Below are positions 1 to 8,924 of a stretch of DNA of 45,427 nt, in pieces (within the stretch, counting starts at the first letter, position 1; each line of letters opens with the position of its first letter). The notes beneath the pieces are model-generated. The model had not been told where the DNA came from, searched no databases, and was given only the letters and a program-made list of their open reading frames with translations. The translations under genes were made by a program, and so were the position numbers. Source of the stretch: Paraburkholderia sp. LEh10 (GTDB lineage: Bacteria; Pseudomonadota; Gammaproteobacteria; Burkholderiales; Burkholderiaceae); assembly GCF_017814945.1 (NCBI RefSeq), contig NZ_JAGIPX010000063.1, forward strand, positions 1 through 45,427, given 5' to 3'.

Positions 1-175
1 CTTTGCGGCGGCAAAGAAAGTAAGTGCCGCCCCGCACAGGGGCGACGCCCGCGCCGCGAGGCGCTATCGCGGATGCCAGCGACAGCGGCAAAACACAAGC
101 CGCATCGCGGATGCCAGCGATAGCGGCAAATCGAACCGCCAGCGACAGCGGCAAAACAAACCGCATCGCGCCCCC
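1..175. repeat. Hairpin-rich repeat block, left end
   Basis: The block opens with a perfect 6-4-6 inverted repeat (CTTTGC-ggcg-GCAAAG, 1-16), then a conserved stretch up to about 60. It continues with two to three copies of a roughly 36-bp unit containing GCTATCGC-GGATGCCA-GCGATAGC-type stem-loops and the word GCGGCAAAAC. The first ~80 bases match the reverse complement of the right end of the window with only two mismatches noted. A degenerate relative lies at 41115-41245. This resembles a dispersed extragenic repeat family of Burkholderiaceae. No gene is visible here. Confidence 0.8.
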
Positions 176-289
176 GGAAGGTCCTCTTTAAGGGTTAAAC
201 ATATGTTGCAATTAATTTTTTCATGGCAACATCTGTGTACACGCTCAGGACCACGCGTAACGCGCAGGCTCACTCAAAGGGGACACGTA

Positions 290-1198
290 ATGAACCGACC
301 GACTTCGCTTGCACTCGCCTTGTGCGTCGCGGCGTCATGCTTCACGTCGATGGCCAGCGCCGTCGCGCAGGAGTCACAGCCGACGCTCGCCAAGATCGAA
401 GCGGCCAACCTGATCGCCATCGGCCATCGCGAAACGTCGGTGCCGTTCTCGTACGTCGATTCGAACAATCAGGTGATCGGCTTCTCGCAGGACCTGTGCA
501 ACAGGATCATCGACGCGGTGAAGGTCGCGACGCACAAACCGAACCTGCAGGTGCGCTACGTTCCCGTCACGTCCCAGAACCGCATTCCGCTGGTGCAGAA
601 CGGCACCGTCGATCTGGAATGCGGTGTCACGACGAACCTGACGTCACGGCAGAATCAGGTTGCATTCGGCGATACGTTCTTTGTTGCGACCACGCGGCTG
701 CTCACGCGCAAGGATTCGGGCATCAAGGACTTTCCCGACCTCGCCGGCAAGACGGTCGTGACGAACCAGGGGACGACGTCCGAACGCATTCTGCGCAAGA
801 TGAATGAAGACAAGAAGATGAACATGCAGATCATCAGCGCGAAGGACTACGGCGAAGGCCGCATGACGCTCGAGACGGGCCGCGCCGTCGCGTACATGAT
901 GGACGACGTGCTGCTCGCGGGCACGCGTACGCTCACCGCGAAGCCGTCGGACTGGGTGATCGTCGGCACGCCGCAGTCGTCGGAAGCGTACGGCTTCATG
1001 CTGCGCAAGGGCGACCCGGCATTCCTCAAAGTAGTCGACGACACGCTCGCGCAGGTGATGAAGAGCGGCCAGATCGACGCGATGTACGACAAATGGTTCA
1101 TGAAGCCCGTGCCGCCGAAGAACATGAACTTCGATTTCCCGATGAGCGAGAACCTGCGCACGCTCTACAAGAATCCGAACGACAAGGCGTTCGAGTAA
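290..1198 (+). CDS. gltI: Amino-acid ABC transporter periplasmic binding protein, glutamate/aspartate (GltI) type
   Basis: A 302-residue periplasmic solute-binding protein of the SBP_bac_3 family, most like glutamate/aspartate binders. The ATG at 290 is chosen because AAAGGGGA lies just upstream (277-284) and it opens directly into a Sec signal peptide (MNRPTSLALALCVAASC..., predicted cleavage near ASAVAQ). An in-frame start at 203 would put 29 unrelated residues in front of the signal. Family-like segments are VPFSYVDSNNQVIGFSQDLC near the mature N terminus, then VDLECG, the GKTVVTNQGTTSE lobe and a C-terminal DKWFMKPVPPKNMNFDFPMS. No permease or ATPase gene is adjacent, so it is an orphan binding protein, possibly working with a transporter elsewhere. 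The gene symbol is by similarity only. Confidence 0.85.
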   Translation: MNRPTSLALALCVAASCFTSMASAVAQESQPTLAKIEAANLIAIGHRETSVPFSYVDSNNQVIGFSQDLCNRIIDAVKVATHKPNLQVRYVPVTSQNRIPLVQNGTVDLECGVTTNLTSRQNQVAFGDTFFVATTRLLTRKDSGIKDFPDLAGKTVVTNQGTTSERILRKMNEDKKMNMQIISAKDYGEGRMTLETGRAVAYMMDDVLLAGTRTLTAKPSDWVIVGTPQSSEAYGFMLRKGDPAFLKVVDDTLAQVMKSGQIDAMYDKWFMKPVPPKNMNFDFPMSENLRTLYKNPNDKAFE

Positions 1199-1391
1199 CC
1201 CGCTCTACCTATATGGGCGGCCGCGCGACCGTGTAGCAGCCCTTGCAGATCGCTTTCGGACCCACTCGCCGCGCGACGGAGATCGAGCCGCGTGTTGAGC
1301 CGCGGATCGAGCCGCGCATGGAGCCGATCCCACGCTGCCGGAGTAGAATCGAACGAATGAAAACCCGTGACGATCTGCTTTCGGAGCTGCA
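1199..1391. other. Intergenic region with degenerate GAGCCGCG repeats
   Basis: A 193-bp gap. Between about 1280 and 1325 the words GATCGAGCCGCG / TTGAGCCGCG / GGATCGAGCCGCG follow each other, a degenerate tandem repeat of 14-15 bp. No terminator with a T-tract is visible after the binding-protein gene. Confidence 0.5.
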
Positions 1392-1613
1392 ATGAATACG
1401 CCTTCGCCAAAAGAGGAACGAAAGCGCTGGCGGCCATCGCCGACGATGCTGAACGTGCTGACCGCGCTCATCGGCATCGCTACGTTGTGCGCGGGAATTG
1501 GCTGGCTCGTCTATAGCTGGTTCGTCGATCTCGAAGTGCCTTACTTCGCCATCCCGCTCGTGATGTGCGTGCCCGTCATCGTGGCCGTTGCGTTCAGGAA
1601 CATGTTCGACTGA
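1392..1613 (+). CDS. Small two-helix inner-membrane protein, unknown function
   Basis: A 73-residue protein not recognised as a named family. It has a charged, basic N terminus (KEERKRWRPSP), a hydrophobic segment at about residues 21-43 (LNVLTALIGIATLCAGIGW), a short acidic loop (VDLEVP), and a second hydrophobic segment at about 50-68 ending in RNMFD. This predicts two membrane helices. The 5' codons follow the host bias. It converges with rdgC, whose stop is 43 bp downstream. It could be a real small membrane protein conserved in the genus; function unknown. Confidence 0.6.
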   Translation: MNTPSPKEERKRWRPSPTMLNVLTALIGIATLCAGIGWLVYSWFVDLEVPYFAIPLVMCVPVIVAVAFRNMFD

Positions 1614-1656
1614 CGCTGTTCGAACACCTTGCTGGCTATGTCGGCGGGGCTTGCGC

Positions 1657-2580
1657 TCAAGCCGCCTTCACGGCGGCCATGCCTTCATCGAGCTCGCCGC
1701 CGAGCGCATCGATCACCCCTTCCAGCATCTTCGCCAGCTCACCCGTCATCAACGTGAAGTCGGAGTCGAACTGCTCGTCGTCGTTCACTGCGGTCGGATC
1801 GGACGCTTCCTTGATCACGTCGAGCGGCGTCACGCGCTTGATCGTCAGCGACGGCGTCAGCACGAACGACACACGGTCATTCCATGTCATCGCAAGACGC
1901 ATGCACTGCTTGCCCGCTTCGATATGACGACGCATGTCGTCGGCTTCGAGTGCGTGCCCGACATAGCGCACCGTCGCGTTGCCTTCGGCGGGCGAGCGCA
2001 GCTCGGTATCCTGGTCGAGCGTGAAATTGACGGGGCCTTCGCCTGCGAGCAGCCAGTTCGTCATCGCGGCAACGGGCGCCTGCGCGACGCGCACGCCCGA
2101 GATCGGCAAGCGATCGACGGATTTGACGAGCAGCCCGAGCACATCGTCGCCGAGCGCCTGCGACGCGGCATCGATCACGAGCCAGCCGTTGACGGTGTCG
2201 ATCCACACACGCGTATCGCGCTGGATGCTGAATGCGCGCGGCAGCAGTTCGTCGGTGACCTGCTCCTTCAGATCGCGCATCTGCTTGCGGCCCGGCTTGA
2301 ACCCTTGCTGCTCTTCGAGTTCCAGCGCGCGCGCCTTCGTCACCTGCGTCACCACGGATGCGGGCAGCAATTTCTTTTCCGCGCGGAACGTGAGCAGCAT
2401 CTGCTTGTTGATCGAGTAGACGAGCGGGCCGTCGTTGCGCGGCGACGCCCAACCCTGGCGCTGCGTCTCGACGCTATTGGCGGGCTCGAACGCATGCGGC
2501 GAGAGCCATTTTTCCATTTGCTCGACGCTCACATTCCACGGAGCGGGAAGACGGTGAAGCTGTAGATTCTTGAACCACAT
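1657..2580 (-). CDS. rdgC: Recombination-associated protein RdgC
   Basis: A 307-residue RdgC, a ring-forming DNA-binding protein of the nucleoid that inhibits RecA-promoted strand exchange. The start at 2580 gives the family N terminus MWFKNLQLHRL; an in-frame ATG five codons upstream (2595) is less likely. Family segments visible are PLVYSINKQMLLTFRAEKKLLP, the RALELEEQQGFKPGRKQMRDLK region, the LPRAFSIQRDTRVWID core, and VGHALEADDMRRHIEAGKQC. The length matches the usual ~300 residues. It is monocistronic here, converging with the small membrane protein gene. Confidence 0.93.
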   Translation of the reverse strand: MWFKNLQLHRLPAPWNVSVEQMEKWLSPHAFEPANSVETQRQGWASPRNDGPLVYSINKQMLLTFRAEKKLLPASVVTQVTKARALELEEQQGFKPGRKQMRDLKEQVTDELLPRAFSIQRDTRVWIDTVNGWLVIDAASQALGDDVLGLLVKSVDRLPISGVRVAQAPVAAMTNWLLAGEGPVNFTLDQDTELRSPAEGNATVRYVGHALEADDMRRHIEAGKQCMRLAMTWNDRVSFVLTPSLTIKRVTPLDVIKEASDPTAVNDDEQFDSDFTLMTGELAKMLEGVIDALGGELDEGMAAVKAA

Positions 2581-2670
2581 GGCGGGGACGGGCAAAGCGC
2601 GTCATTTTATATGACGGCGGCGACATCGCGGAAATTCGCGTCGCCGCCGTCGCAAACGGCAAGCGCTTGC

Positions 2671-3432
2671 TCAAGGCATCACTTGACCGCCGTTGACTTC
2701 GATGATTTGCCCCGTCACATAGCTGCTCGCTTCGTCACTCGCGAGAAACAGAAACGCGCCCGTGCATTCTTCAGCGGTGCCCAGGCGCCCCATCGGAATG
2801 GCCGCTGAAAAACGCTTGAGGATCTCCGGGCTGAAGTGTCCGTCGTGAAACGGCGTTTCGATCACGCCCGGCGCCACCGCATTGATGCGGATCTTTTCGC
2901 CGACCAGTTCTTTTGCCATCGTACGGGTAATCGTCGACACGAAGCCCTTGCATGCCGCGTAGAGCCCGGCGCCCGGACCGCCGCCTGTGCGCGCGGCCTG
3001 GGTCGTCACGTTGATGATGTTTCCGCCGCCCGCCGCGGCCATCAGCGCAATGACGCGCCGGCTCACCGCGACCACGGAGCGCGCGTTGAGCCGGAACACT
3101 TCGTCGATGTAGTCGTCGTCGGCTTCGACGATGGGCGCGCGTCGCACGAACCCGCCCGCGTTGTTCACCAGCACGTCGATGCGTCCATAGTGCGCGTGCA
3201 CTTTCGCCACCATGTCATCGACCTGCGCGGACTGGGTGACGTCCGCCTGCACCGCAATCGCGTCGCCGCCCGCCTCCCTGATCTGCGACACGACCGACTG
3301 CGCCGCCGACGCGCCGCTTCGATAGTGCACGGCAACTTTCGATCCGCATGCACCGAACGCGCGGGCCAGCGCCGCGCCGATGCCAGAGCTTGCACCTGTA
3401 ATCAACACCACCTTGTTCTTCAGATCTCGCAT
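2671..3432 (-). CDS. Short-chain dehydrogenase/reductase (SDR), last gene of the ABC/CoA operon
   Basis: A 253-residue classical SDR using NAD(P)H. The glycine-rich cofactor motif is GASSGIG at residues 14-20, NNAG follows near residue 88, and the catalytic Tyr-Lys appears as YAACKG near residue 155. The C terminus ends SSYVTGQIIEVNGGQV, typical of FabG-like members. The start MRDLKNKVVLITG at 3432 is preferred over longer in-frame starts, whose extra sequence would overlap the LysR gene. It lies 23 bp after the LysR gene and is probably the last gene of the minus-strand operon. Its substrate is unknown; oxidation of a hydroxyacyl intermediate produced by the crotonase is possible. Confidence 0.85.
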   Translation of the reverse strand: MRDLKNKVVLITGASSGIGAALARAFGACGSKVAVHYRSGASAAQSVVSQIREAGGDAIAVQADVTQSAQVDDMVAKVHAHYGRIDVLVNNAGGFVRRAPIVEADDDYIDEVFRLNARSVVAVSRRVIALMAAAGGGNIINVTTQAARTGGGPGAGLYAACKGFVSTITRTMAKELVGEKIRINAVAPGVIETPFHDGHFSPEILKRFSAAIPMGRLGTAEECTGAFLFLASDEASSYVTGQIIEVNGGQVMP

Positions 3433-3455
3433 GGATGCTCCGGATAATCGGGTAA

Positions 3456-4370
3456 TCAGACTTCGCGCAACGACAGTTCGACATGCTTCAGACGTCTGAC
3501 CATGCGGTCGACGAACTGCAGCGTCACATGAGCCAGCGCGCGTTGATTCGGCGCAATGACGCCGACGGTCAACGCATTCACGTTCGCATCGTCGAACGGC
3601 CGCCACACCACCTCGCCGCGCGCCAGTTCGTCGAGGAAGGCCAGCTTGGAGAAAAACGAAATGCCTCGCCCCGATGCGATCAGGCGTTTGAGCAGCGTCG
3701 TCGAGTTGCATGTGACGCTCGGCTTCAGCGATTCCCAATACTCGTGAAAGTCGTTCGCGACGACGCCCTGAATCGGCGAGCGTCCTTCGAGCCTGAGAAA
3801 CGCATGATTGCGGCATTCGTCGAAGCTGATGCGCTCTTTCTTGGCCAGCGGATGCGACGAGGCCATCACGACGCCGGGCGGCAGCGACACCTCCGTCACG
3901 ACGTCGAGACCGGCGGGCAGCTTCGTGATGTACGAGATGCCGAGGTCATACTCGCCGCTCACGAGCCGCGCGGGGACATCGTGAGGCGGCACGGCCGCAA
4001 TCGAATAGGTCACGGCCGGGTAAGAGTCGGAGAACTCCTCCACCGTGGCAGGCAGAAAATCGACGAACAGCGAGTCCATCGCCGCCACCGACACGTGCCC
4101 TTTGCGCTCGCCCTTCAACGCGTCGAGTTCGCTGCGCATCAGATGGAAATCGTTCAGCGTCGAACGGATATGCTGAAGGACACGCTCTCCCGCAGCGTTC
4201 AGGCGAATGCCGTTGGGCAGCCGGTCGAACAGTTCCGCGCCCATCTCCGACTCGAGCTTGAGGATCTGCCGGTTGACCGCGCTCGACGCGACATACAGGT
4301 TCTGCGCGGCCTTGCGGATCGATCCGCAACGCACCACTTCGACAAAGTACTTCAGGACATTCGCATGCAT
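3456..4370 (-). CDS. LysR-family transcriptional regulator inside the catabolic operon
   Basis: A 304-residue LysR regulator. The N-terminal winged HTH (about residues 1-60) contains GSIRKAAQNLYVASSAVNRQILKLESEMG. It is followed by the linker helix and a two-lobe effector-binding domain with VPARLVSGEYDLGISY. It sits only 9 bp after the ferredoxin gene and 23 bp before the SDR, on the same strand. It therefore seems to be cotranscribed with the pathway rather than divergent from it, which is unusual for this family. It probably senses the imported acid or a CoA derivative of it and controls the operon, but no operator was proven. Confidence 0.88.
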   Translation of the reverse strand: MHANVLKYFVEVVRCGSIRKAAQNLYVASSAVNRQILKLESEMGAELFDRLPNGIRLNAAGERVLQHIRSTLNDFHLMRSELDALKGERKGHVSVAAMDSLFVDFLPATVEEFSDSYPAVTYSIAAVPPHDVPARLVSGEYDLGISYITKLPAGLDVVTEVSLPPGVVMASSHPLAKKERISFDECRNHAFLRLEGRSPIQGVVANDFHEYWESLKPSVTCNSTTLLKRLIASGRGISFFSKLAFLDELARGEVVWRPFDDANVNALTVGVIAPNQRALAHVTLQFVDRMVRRLKHVELSLREV

Positions 4371-4379
4371 CGTGTCATC

Positions 4380-4715
4380 TCAGTTCGCTGCGCGCGCCGG
4401 CCACCCGGCAACCACGGGATGATCGCAGGGTATCCTGCCGACGTCGCATGCGCCACCAGGCGAACCCAGAGCGCTCACAGGGGCATCGAAGAAATCACGG
4501 TTCACACAGGTGAATTGAGCCTCTGCCTGCGGAACCTCGTCTTCATGAAAGATCGCTTCTGTCGGACATACGGACACGCACACGCCGCAACTGATGCATT
4601 CATCGGGATGAATGTAGAGCGTGCGCTCGCCTTCATAGATGCAATCGACAGGACAGCACTGCACGCAGGCGCCGTCCTTGACGTCGATGCACGGTGAGGT
4701 GATCACGTAGGCCAT
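4380..4715 (-). CDS. Ferredoxin, 7Fe (3Fe-4S/4Fe-4S) FdxA type
   Basis: A 111-residue ferredoxin. The first cysteine set is PCIDVKDGACVQCCPVDC and the second is CISCGVCVSVCP with the usual EAIFHEDEVP after it. This is the pattern of FdxA-like seven-iron ferredoxins. The C-terminal ~45 residues (from TCVNRDFFDAPVSALG on) do not match the core and contain two further cysteines. The ATG overlaps the stop of the crotonase gene by one base (TGATG), indicating translational coupling. It probably carries electrons for a redox step in the pathway, most plausibly with the FAD oxidoreductase of the same operon; this pairing is inferred. Confidence 0.88.
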   Translation of the reverse strand: MAYVITSPCIDVKDGACVQCCPVDCIYEGERTLYIHPDECISCGVCVSVCPTEAIFHEDEVPQAEAQFTCVNRDFFDAPVSALGSPGGACDVGRIPCDHPVVAGWPARAAN

Positions 4716-5488
4716 CAGCGTCCGCTCCAGCGCGGCTTGCGCTTCTCCTGGAAGGCGCGCACGCCTTCGTGCGCGTCTTCCGATTGCAGCGCCGCGACCA
4801 GCGCGGGCAGCCGCAGCGCCTGCGCCTCCGCCGCCGACAGCGTCGAGGTCCGCCGGACCACCTGCTTGATCGCCTGCAGCGACAGCGGCGCGCAGGCGAG
4901 CAAGGCTTCGACCAAGCGTTCGACGGCCTGATCCAGTTCCGCGCGCGGCACCACCTCGTTGACGAGGCCCATGTCGAGCGCTTCGCGCGCGGACACGCGG
5001 CGGCCCGTCAACAGCATCGCCATCGCTTGCCGATAAGGGATCTGACGCTGCAGCAGCGTCATGCCGCCGTCAAGCGGCATGCGTCCCACCAGCGCCTCGG
5101 GCAAACCGAAGCTGGCCTCCTCGCACGCGACGACAAGATCGCATCCGAGCACCATTTCAAAGCCGCCGCCGAGCGCGTAGCCGTTCACTCGCGCGATCAC
5201 GGGGACGTTCAGCGTTTCGCGCAGCGCGATGCCGCCGAAGCCGCCCGGACGCGGCGCAGCCCAGTATTCGAGGCCGCTCATCGACGGGTTCTTCAGGTCG
5301 GCCCCGACACAGAACGCGCGCTCGCCCTCGCCCGTCAGCACGACGACGCGGATGTCGCGGTTGCGCTCCAGCTCGCTCCAGACGCGCTGCAGTTCGCTCT
5401 CGGTCTCGAGGTCCACGGCATTGAGCGCTTCCGGGCGCGCCAGCGTCACGGTGGCGACATGTTGATCGATCACCAGTCTCACGCTCAT
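4715..5488 (-). CDS. Enoyl-CoA hydratase/isomerase (crotonase) family protein
   Basis: A 257-residue crotonase-fold enzyme. The oxyanion-hole segments are AFCVGADLK (about residues 60-68) and ALGGGFEMVLGCD (about 105-117). Both positions that carry acids in hydratases hold Glu: GGGFE and FGLPEALVG. The start at 5488 gives the normal family N terminus MSVRLVIDQHVATVTLARPE. It overlaps the CoA-transferase stop by 4 bp (ATGA). It should act on the CoA thioester made by the neighbouring CoA-transferase, in the cytoplasm; hydratase, isomerase or lyase activity cannot be separated from sequence. Confidence 0.88.
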   Translation of the reverse strand: MSVRLVIDQHVATVTLARPEALNAVDLETESELQRVWSELERNRDIRVVVLTGEGERAFCVGADLKNPSMSGLEYWAAPRPGGFGGIALRETLNVPVIARVNGYALGGGFEMVLGCDLVVACEEASFGLPEALVGRMPLDGGMTLLQRQIPYRQAMAMLLTGRRVSAREALDMGLVNEVVPRAELDQAVERLVEALLACAPLSLQAIKQVVRRTSTLSAAEAQALRLPALVAALQSEDAHEGVRAFQEKRKPRWSGR

Positions 5489-6666
5489 ACGACCTCCTGG
5501 GCAACCGTGCCGCGCAACTGCTTGAGAATTTCGTCGGTATGCTGTCCGAGCCTCGGCGGTGCGCGCCGCAACTCGACGCGTGCGCGCGACAGCTCGATCG
5601 GGCTGCCGATGAAGCGCACCGGCTGGCCTTCGCCTTCCCCTTCGATGATGAGCTGGTTGTGCAGTGTCTGCGGATCGACGAGCGCTTCGCGCAGCTCGCG
5701 CACGGGCGCGCACAGCAGGTCCTGCTGTTCGAGGCGATCGAGCCAGAAGTCACGCGTGTTGCTCGCAAAGCGCTCGCGGAAGATCCGCTGCAACTCGCTC
5801 TTATGCTCGAACTGCTGGTTCAGATTGCAAAAGCGCGGATCGAGCGACAGGTCGTCGATCTGCAGCGCGGCGCAGATGTCGCGCAGCGGATTCGGCTTGA
5901 ATGCGCCGACGAGCACGAGCGCACCGTCCTGAGTATCGAACACGCCCGACAGCGGCATCGCTGCCCAGTTCACTTCGGAGTCGGCCATCATGATCATCGC
6001 CGCTTCCTGCATCTGCATCGCGAGCATCGAGTTGTACAGCGATACGTTGACCTTCTGCCCCTCCCCCGTGCGCTCGCGATGCAACAACGCAAGCAGGATG
6101 CCCTGCACCAGATGCATGCCCGCCGAGTAATCGGCGAGGGCCGTCGGATACACGGAAACCGGCAGCGACTCGTCCGCGCGGCGCGCCATCACGCCGCTCA
6201 TCGCCTGCGCGAGCACGTCCTGGCCGCCTTTGTGCGCGTACGGACCCGTTTCGCCAAAGCCCGTGCCCACCGCGAAGATGATTCTGGGGTTCAGGCTGCG
6301 GCACGCTTCGTAGCCGATCCCCATGCGATCCATCACGCCCGCGCGAAAGTTGCTGACGACCACGTCGGCATCGGCGATCAGCTTTTTCAGTGCGTCCATC
6401 TGCCCCGCGTCGCGCAGATCGAGTTCGAGGCTGCGCTTGTTGCGGTTGAGGCTGCAGAAGATCGGGTTGTCGGCGCCCGCGACGGGCTCGAACGTCGAGC
6501 GGCTCAAGTCACCCGCGCCGATCCGCTCGACCTTGATGACGTCCGCGCCGTAGTCGGCGAGCATCTGCGTGCAAACGGGGCCCATCATCACTTGCGTCAG
6601 ATCGATCACGCGCACGCCTTCGAGCGGCAGCGTTTGCTTGTCCACTGCGTTGTAGCCGTTCTTCAT
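5485..6666 (-). CDS. CaiB/BaiF family III CoA-transferase
   Basis: A 393-residue family III CoA-transferase, about the usual length. The N terminus has LEGVRVIDLTQVMMGP and the ADYGADVIKVER motif. The likely catalytic Asp is in TALADYSAGMH (about residue 170). FNPxA-like family blocks (NFRAGVMDRMGIGYE, TGFGETGPYA) are present. It moves CoA from a donor acyl-CoA to the imported acid, activating it for the downstream crotonase. It overlaps both neighbours by 4 bp (ATGA junctions at 6663-6666 and 5485-5488), so the three genes are translationally coupled. Confidence 0.9.
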   Translation of the reverse strand: MKNGYNAVDKQTLPLEGVRVIDLTQVMMGPVCTQMLADYGADVIKVERIGAGDLSRSTFEPVAGADNPIFCSLNRNKRSLELDLRDAGQMDALKKLIADADVVVSNFRAGVMDRMGIGYEACRSLNPRIIFAVGTGFGETGPYAHKGGQDVLAQAMSGVMARRADESLPVSVYPTALADYSAGMHLVQGILLALLHRERTGEGQKVNVSLYNSMLAMQMQEAAMIMMADSEVNWAAMPLSGVFDTQDGALVLVGAFKPNPLRDICAALQIDDLSLDPRFCNLNQQFEHKSELQRIFRERFASNTRDFWLDRLEQQDLLCAPVRELREALVDPQTLHNQLIIEGEGEGQPVRFIGSPIELSRARVELRRAPPRLGQHTDEILKQLRGTVAQEVV

Positions 6667-8048
6667 GCTGCGGCCCTCGCATCGACGTGAACGGCAAGCG
6701 GCGGCACATCGGCGTTGCGGCCCGTCTGATCGCCCGGGTCCGCGCCCTGCGCGCGCAGCGTCTTCTGCAGGCTGCGCACGTCCACGTCGCGCACGCTTAC
6801 ACCCGCATTGAGCGCGAGCGCCGCGGCAACGCCGGCGGCTTCACCCATCGCCATGCACGGTGGGATTTCGCGCGACATCTTTTGCGCCTGCGACGTCGCC
6901 GAATAGTGACGTCCCGCGACGAGCAGATTGTCGATCTGCTTGGGCAGCAGCACGCGATACGGCATGTAGTAGTCACGTCCCCGCGCGATGCTGTCTTCGA
7001 AGCGGGTGCGTTGCGCGAGGTCGTCCTTGGTCATCACATATTCGCCTTCGAGCAGACGCGTCTGACGCACGCCCGTTTGCGGCGCGACATCGATCACGTG
7101 GCAGTTCTCGAACCCCGGCAGCTTTTCGCGCACGAAGTCGACGACGGCATGAATGTGCTTGCGGCCCTGCACTTCGGCGCGCGTCAGGTCTTCCGGCTTC
7201 AGGCCGTCGAGGCCCGCCATGTGCGGACAGTTGCACCACACGACGCCGGGCAGCGGCGTCTTCAGCCACCAGTAGCCCCACGAGCCGCCGAGAATGCGCT
7301 TGATCTGGCGGTCGATCTGCGCGAACGCCTCGGGCTCTTGCGCCTCGAAACGCTCGGCCGCGTCGGTATCGACGCCCGCCAGACGGAACACCGTGGTCGT
7401 GATGTACGTGCCGCCGACATGCGGCACGCCCGCCGACGCAGCCACGTCCAGGTCGCCCGTCGCGTCGATCACGACGTCGGCGAGAATCGCTTCGCGTCCG
7501 CCCTTCGTCTCGCAGATCACGCCCTTCACCTGGCCGTCTTCGACGAGGGTTTGGGAGAACCACGAATGCAGGCGCAGCTTGATGCGGAGTTCTTCGACCA
7601 TTTCGAGCGCGACGCGCTTCATCGCATCGGGGTCGAACGCAGCCGCGAAGCACACGGGATGAGGCGTCTTCTGGCTGTGAAAGTCGAAGGTGCCCCACCG
7701 GCCCCACTGCCGATACGCCGCGGGATCTTCGCCCCATTCGTGCGAGCGCGGAAACATCGCCATCTTGCGCGCCGCCATGCGTTCGATGAACGTCATGCAG
7801 GTGCCGCGCACGGAGATTTCCTTCAGGTGGTTGTCCCACATGTCGTCGAGAACGAGCACCATGCCGCCCGATGCAAGCCCGCCGAGATGGTTGTAGCGCT
7901 CAAGCAGAATCACTTCCGCGCCGTTTCGCGCCGCGCCGATCGCCGCCGACAATCCGGCAGGGCCGCCGCCGACCACGACGACGTTAGCCTTTGCGACCAC
8001 GCGCACATCGCGCGCGGGTTCCTGAATCCATTCGCTGATCATGTTCAT
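6663..8048 (-). CDS. FAD-dependent oxidoreductase (FAD_oxidored-like)
   Basis: A 461-residue flavoprotein. The N-terminal Rossmann motif is VVVVGGGPAGLSAAIG (about residues 23-38), followed by LLERYNHLGGLASGGM. A second nucleotide-binding piece is DVVIDATGDLDVAASAG. The C-terminal signature GRHYSATSQAQKMSREIP plus MAMGEAAGVAAALAL is typical of FAD oxidoreductases of this group, many of unknown substrate. The ATG at 8048 has AGGAG seven bases upstream. It is the first enzyme gene after the transporter genes, 36 bp from the permease. It may oxidise or reduce the imported compound before or after CoA activation, with electrons passed to the operon ferredoxin. Confidence 0.88.
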   Translation of the reverse strand: MNMISEWIQEPARDVRVVAKANVVVVGGGPAGLSAAIGAARNGAEVILLERYNHLGGLASGGMVLVLDDMWDNHLKEISVRGTCMTFIERMAARKMAMFPRSHEWGEDPAAYRQWGRWGTFDFHSQKTPHPVCFAAAFDPDAMKRVALEMVEELRIKLRLHSWFSQTLVEDGQVKGVICETKGGREAILADVVIDATGDLDVAASAGVPHVGGTYITTTVFRLAGVDTDAAERFEAQEPEAFAQIDRQIKRILGGSWGYWWLKTPLPGVVWCNCPHMAGLDGLKPEDLTRAEVQGRKHIHAVVDFVREKLPGFENCHVIDVAPQTGVRQTRLLEGEYVMTKDDLAQRTRFEDSIARGRDYYMPYRVLLPKQIDNLLVAGRHYSATSQAQKMSREIPPCMAMGEAAGVAAALALNAGVSVRDVDVRSLQKTLRAQGADPGDQTGRNADVPPLAVHVDARAAA

Positions 8049-8084
8049 TTCGTCTCCTTTCAGAATTGGCTGTGTCGCTCAGGC

Positions 8085-8924
8085 TCAATGTGCGTTCTCG
8101 GGCTGCCATTTGACGAGACAGCGCTCGAGTGCTGCGATGACCATAAAGAACGCGCCGGCCAGGATCGCGCTCATGATGATGGCGGTGTACAGCAGCGCGG
8201 AATCGAAGTTGTAAGTCGCCTGGATGATCATTGCGCCGATGCCTTGCGTCGCCCCGATCCATTCGCCCACGACGGCGCCGATCACCGACATCGATGCGGC
8301 GATGCGCAGTGCGGAGAACAGATACGGCAGCGATGAGAAGACGCGCAGCTTGAAGAAGATCTCGCGTTTGCTTGCCGACAGAATCTGCATCAGCTCCATC
8401 GCTTGCGGATTGACGGCGTTCAGTCCGCGCACCATGTTCACCAGCGTCGGAAAGAAGCAGACGATCGCGGCAATGGTGATCTTGGGTTCGAGCCCGTTGC
8501 CCATGATGAGCACGAGAATCGGCGCCTTCGCGACGACAGGAATCGAATTGATCAGCACGGCGACGGGATAGAAGATGTCCTGCAGCGTCTTGTTATGGAC
8601 AAACACGGTCGCCAGCAAAATCGCCGCGAGGTTCCCCAGCACAAAGCCGAGCGACGCCTCGATCGCCGTCGGCAGCAGGTTTTGCAGCAGCACGTCGCTC
8701 TTGCTAACGAAGGTCTGCAGCACGAGCAGCGGCGAAGGCGCGATGAACGGCTTGACGTGAAAGCCGGCAACGACTGCCCACCAGGTGAAGAGAAGACCCG
8801 CGACGCCCAATGCCGGCAACATGCGCGCGCGCCACATCTGCTGGCGGCGGCGTGCGGCCCAGGCCTGTGCTTCGTCGTCGGCGGCCGGGGAGGACATATT
8901 CAGTTGAATTTCAGACGTAGCCAT
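8085..8924 (-). CDS. ABC transporter permease, SsuC/TauC type
   Basis: A 279-residue inner-membrane permease with six predicted helices. The cytoplasmic coupling motif region reads ELMQILSASKREIFFKLRVFSSLP (EAA-like loop, about residues 160-185), followed by GAVVGEWIGATQGIGAMI, characteristic of the nitrate/sulfonate/taurine family. Its start overlaps the stop of the ATPase gene by one base. It should form the channel of an importer with the adjacent ATPase and NMT1-type binding protein. Confidence 0.92.
   Translation of the reverse strand: MATSEIQLNMSSPAADDEAQAWAARRRQQMWRARMLPALGVAGLLFTWWAVVAGFHVKPFIAPSPLLVLQTFVSKSDVLLQNLLPTAIEASLGFVLGNLAAILLATVFVHNKTLQDIFYPVAVLINSIPVVAKAPILVLIMGNGLEPKITIAAIVCFFPTLVNMVRGLNAVNPQAMELMQILSASKREIFFKLRVFSSLPYLFSALRIAASMSVIGAVVGEWIGATQGIGAMIIQATYNFDSALLYTAIIMSAILAGAFFMVIAALERCLVKWQPENAH

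Noticed and set aside
203..289. Upstream in-frame start of the GltI-like gene
   Set aside because: It would bury the signal peptide behind 29 residues; the ATG at 290 has a good ribosome-binding site.
6687..8336. A long open frame (549 codons) on the plus strand opposite the FAD oxidoreductase and permease genes
   Set aside because: It is Arg/His-rich, has no family motifs and lies fully antisense to well-supported genes; long antisense frames are expected at this GC content.
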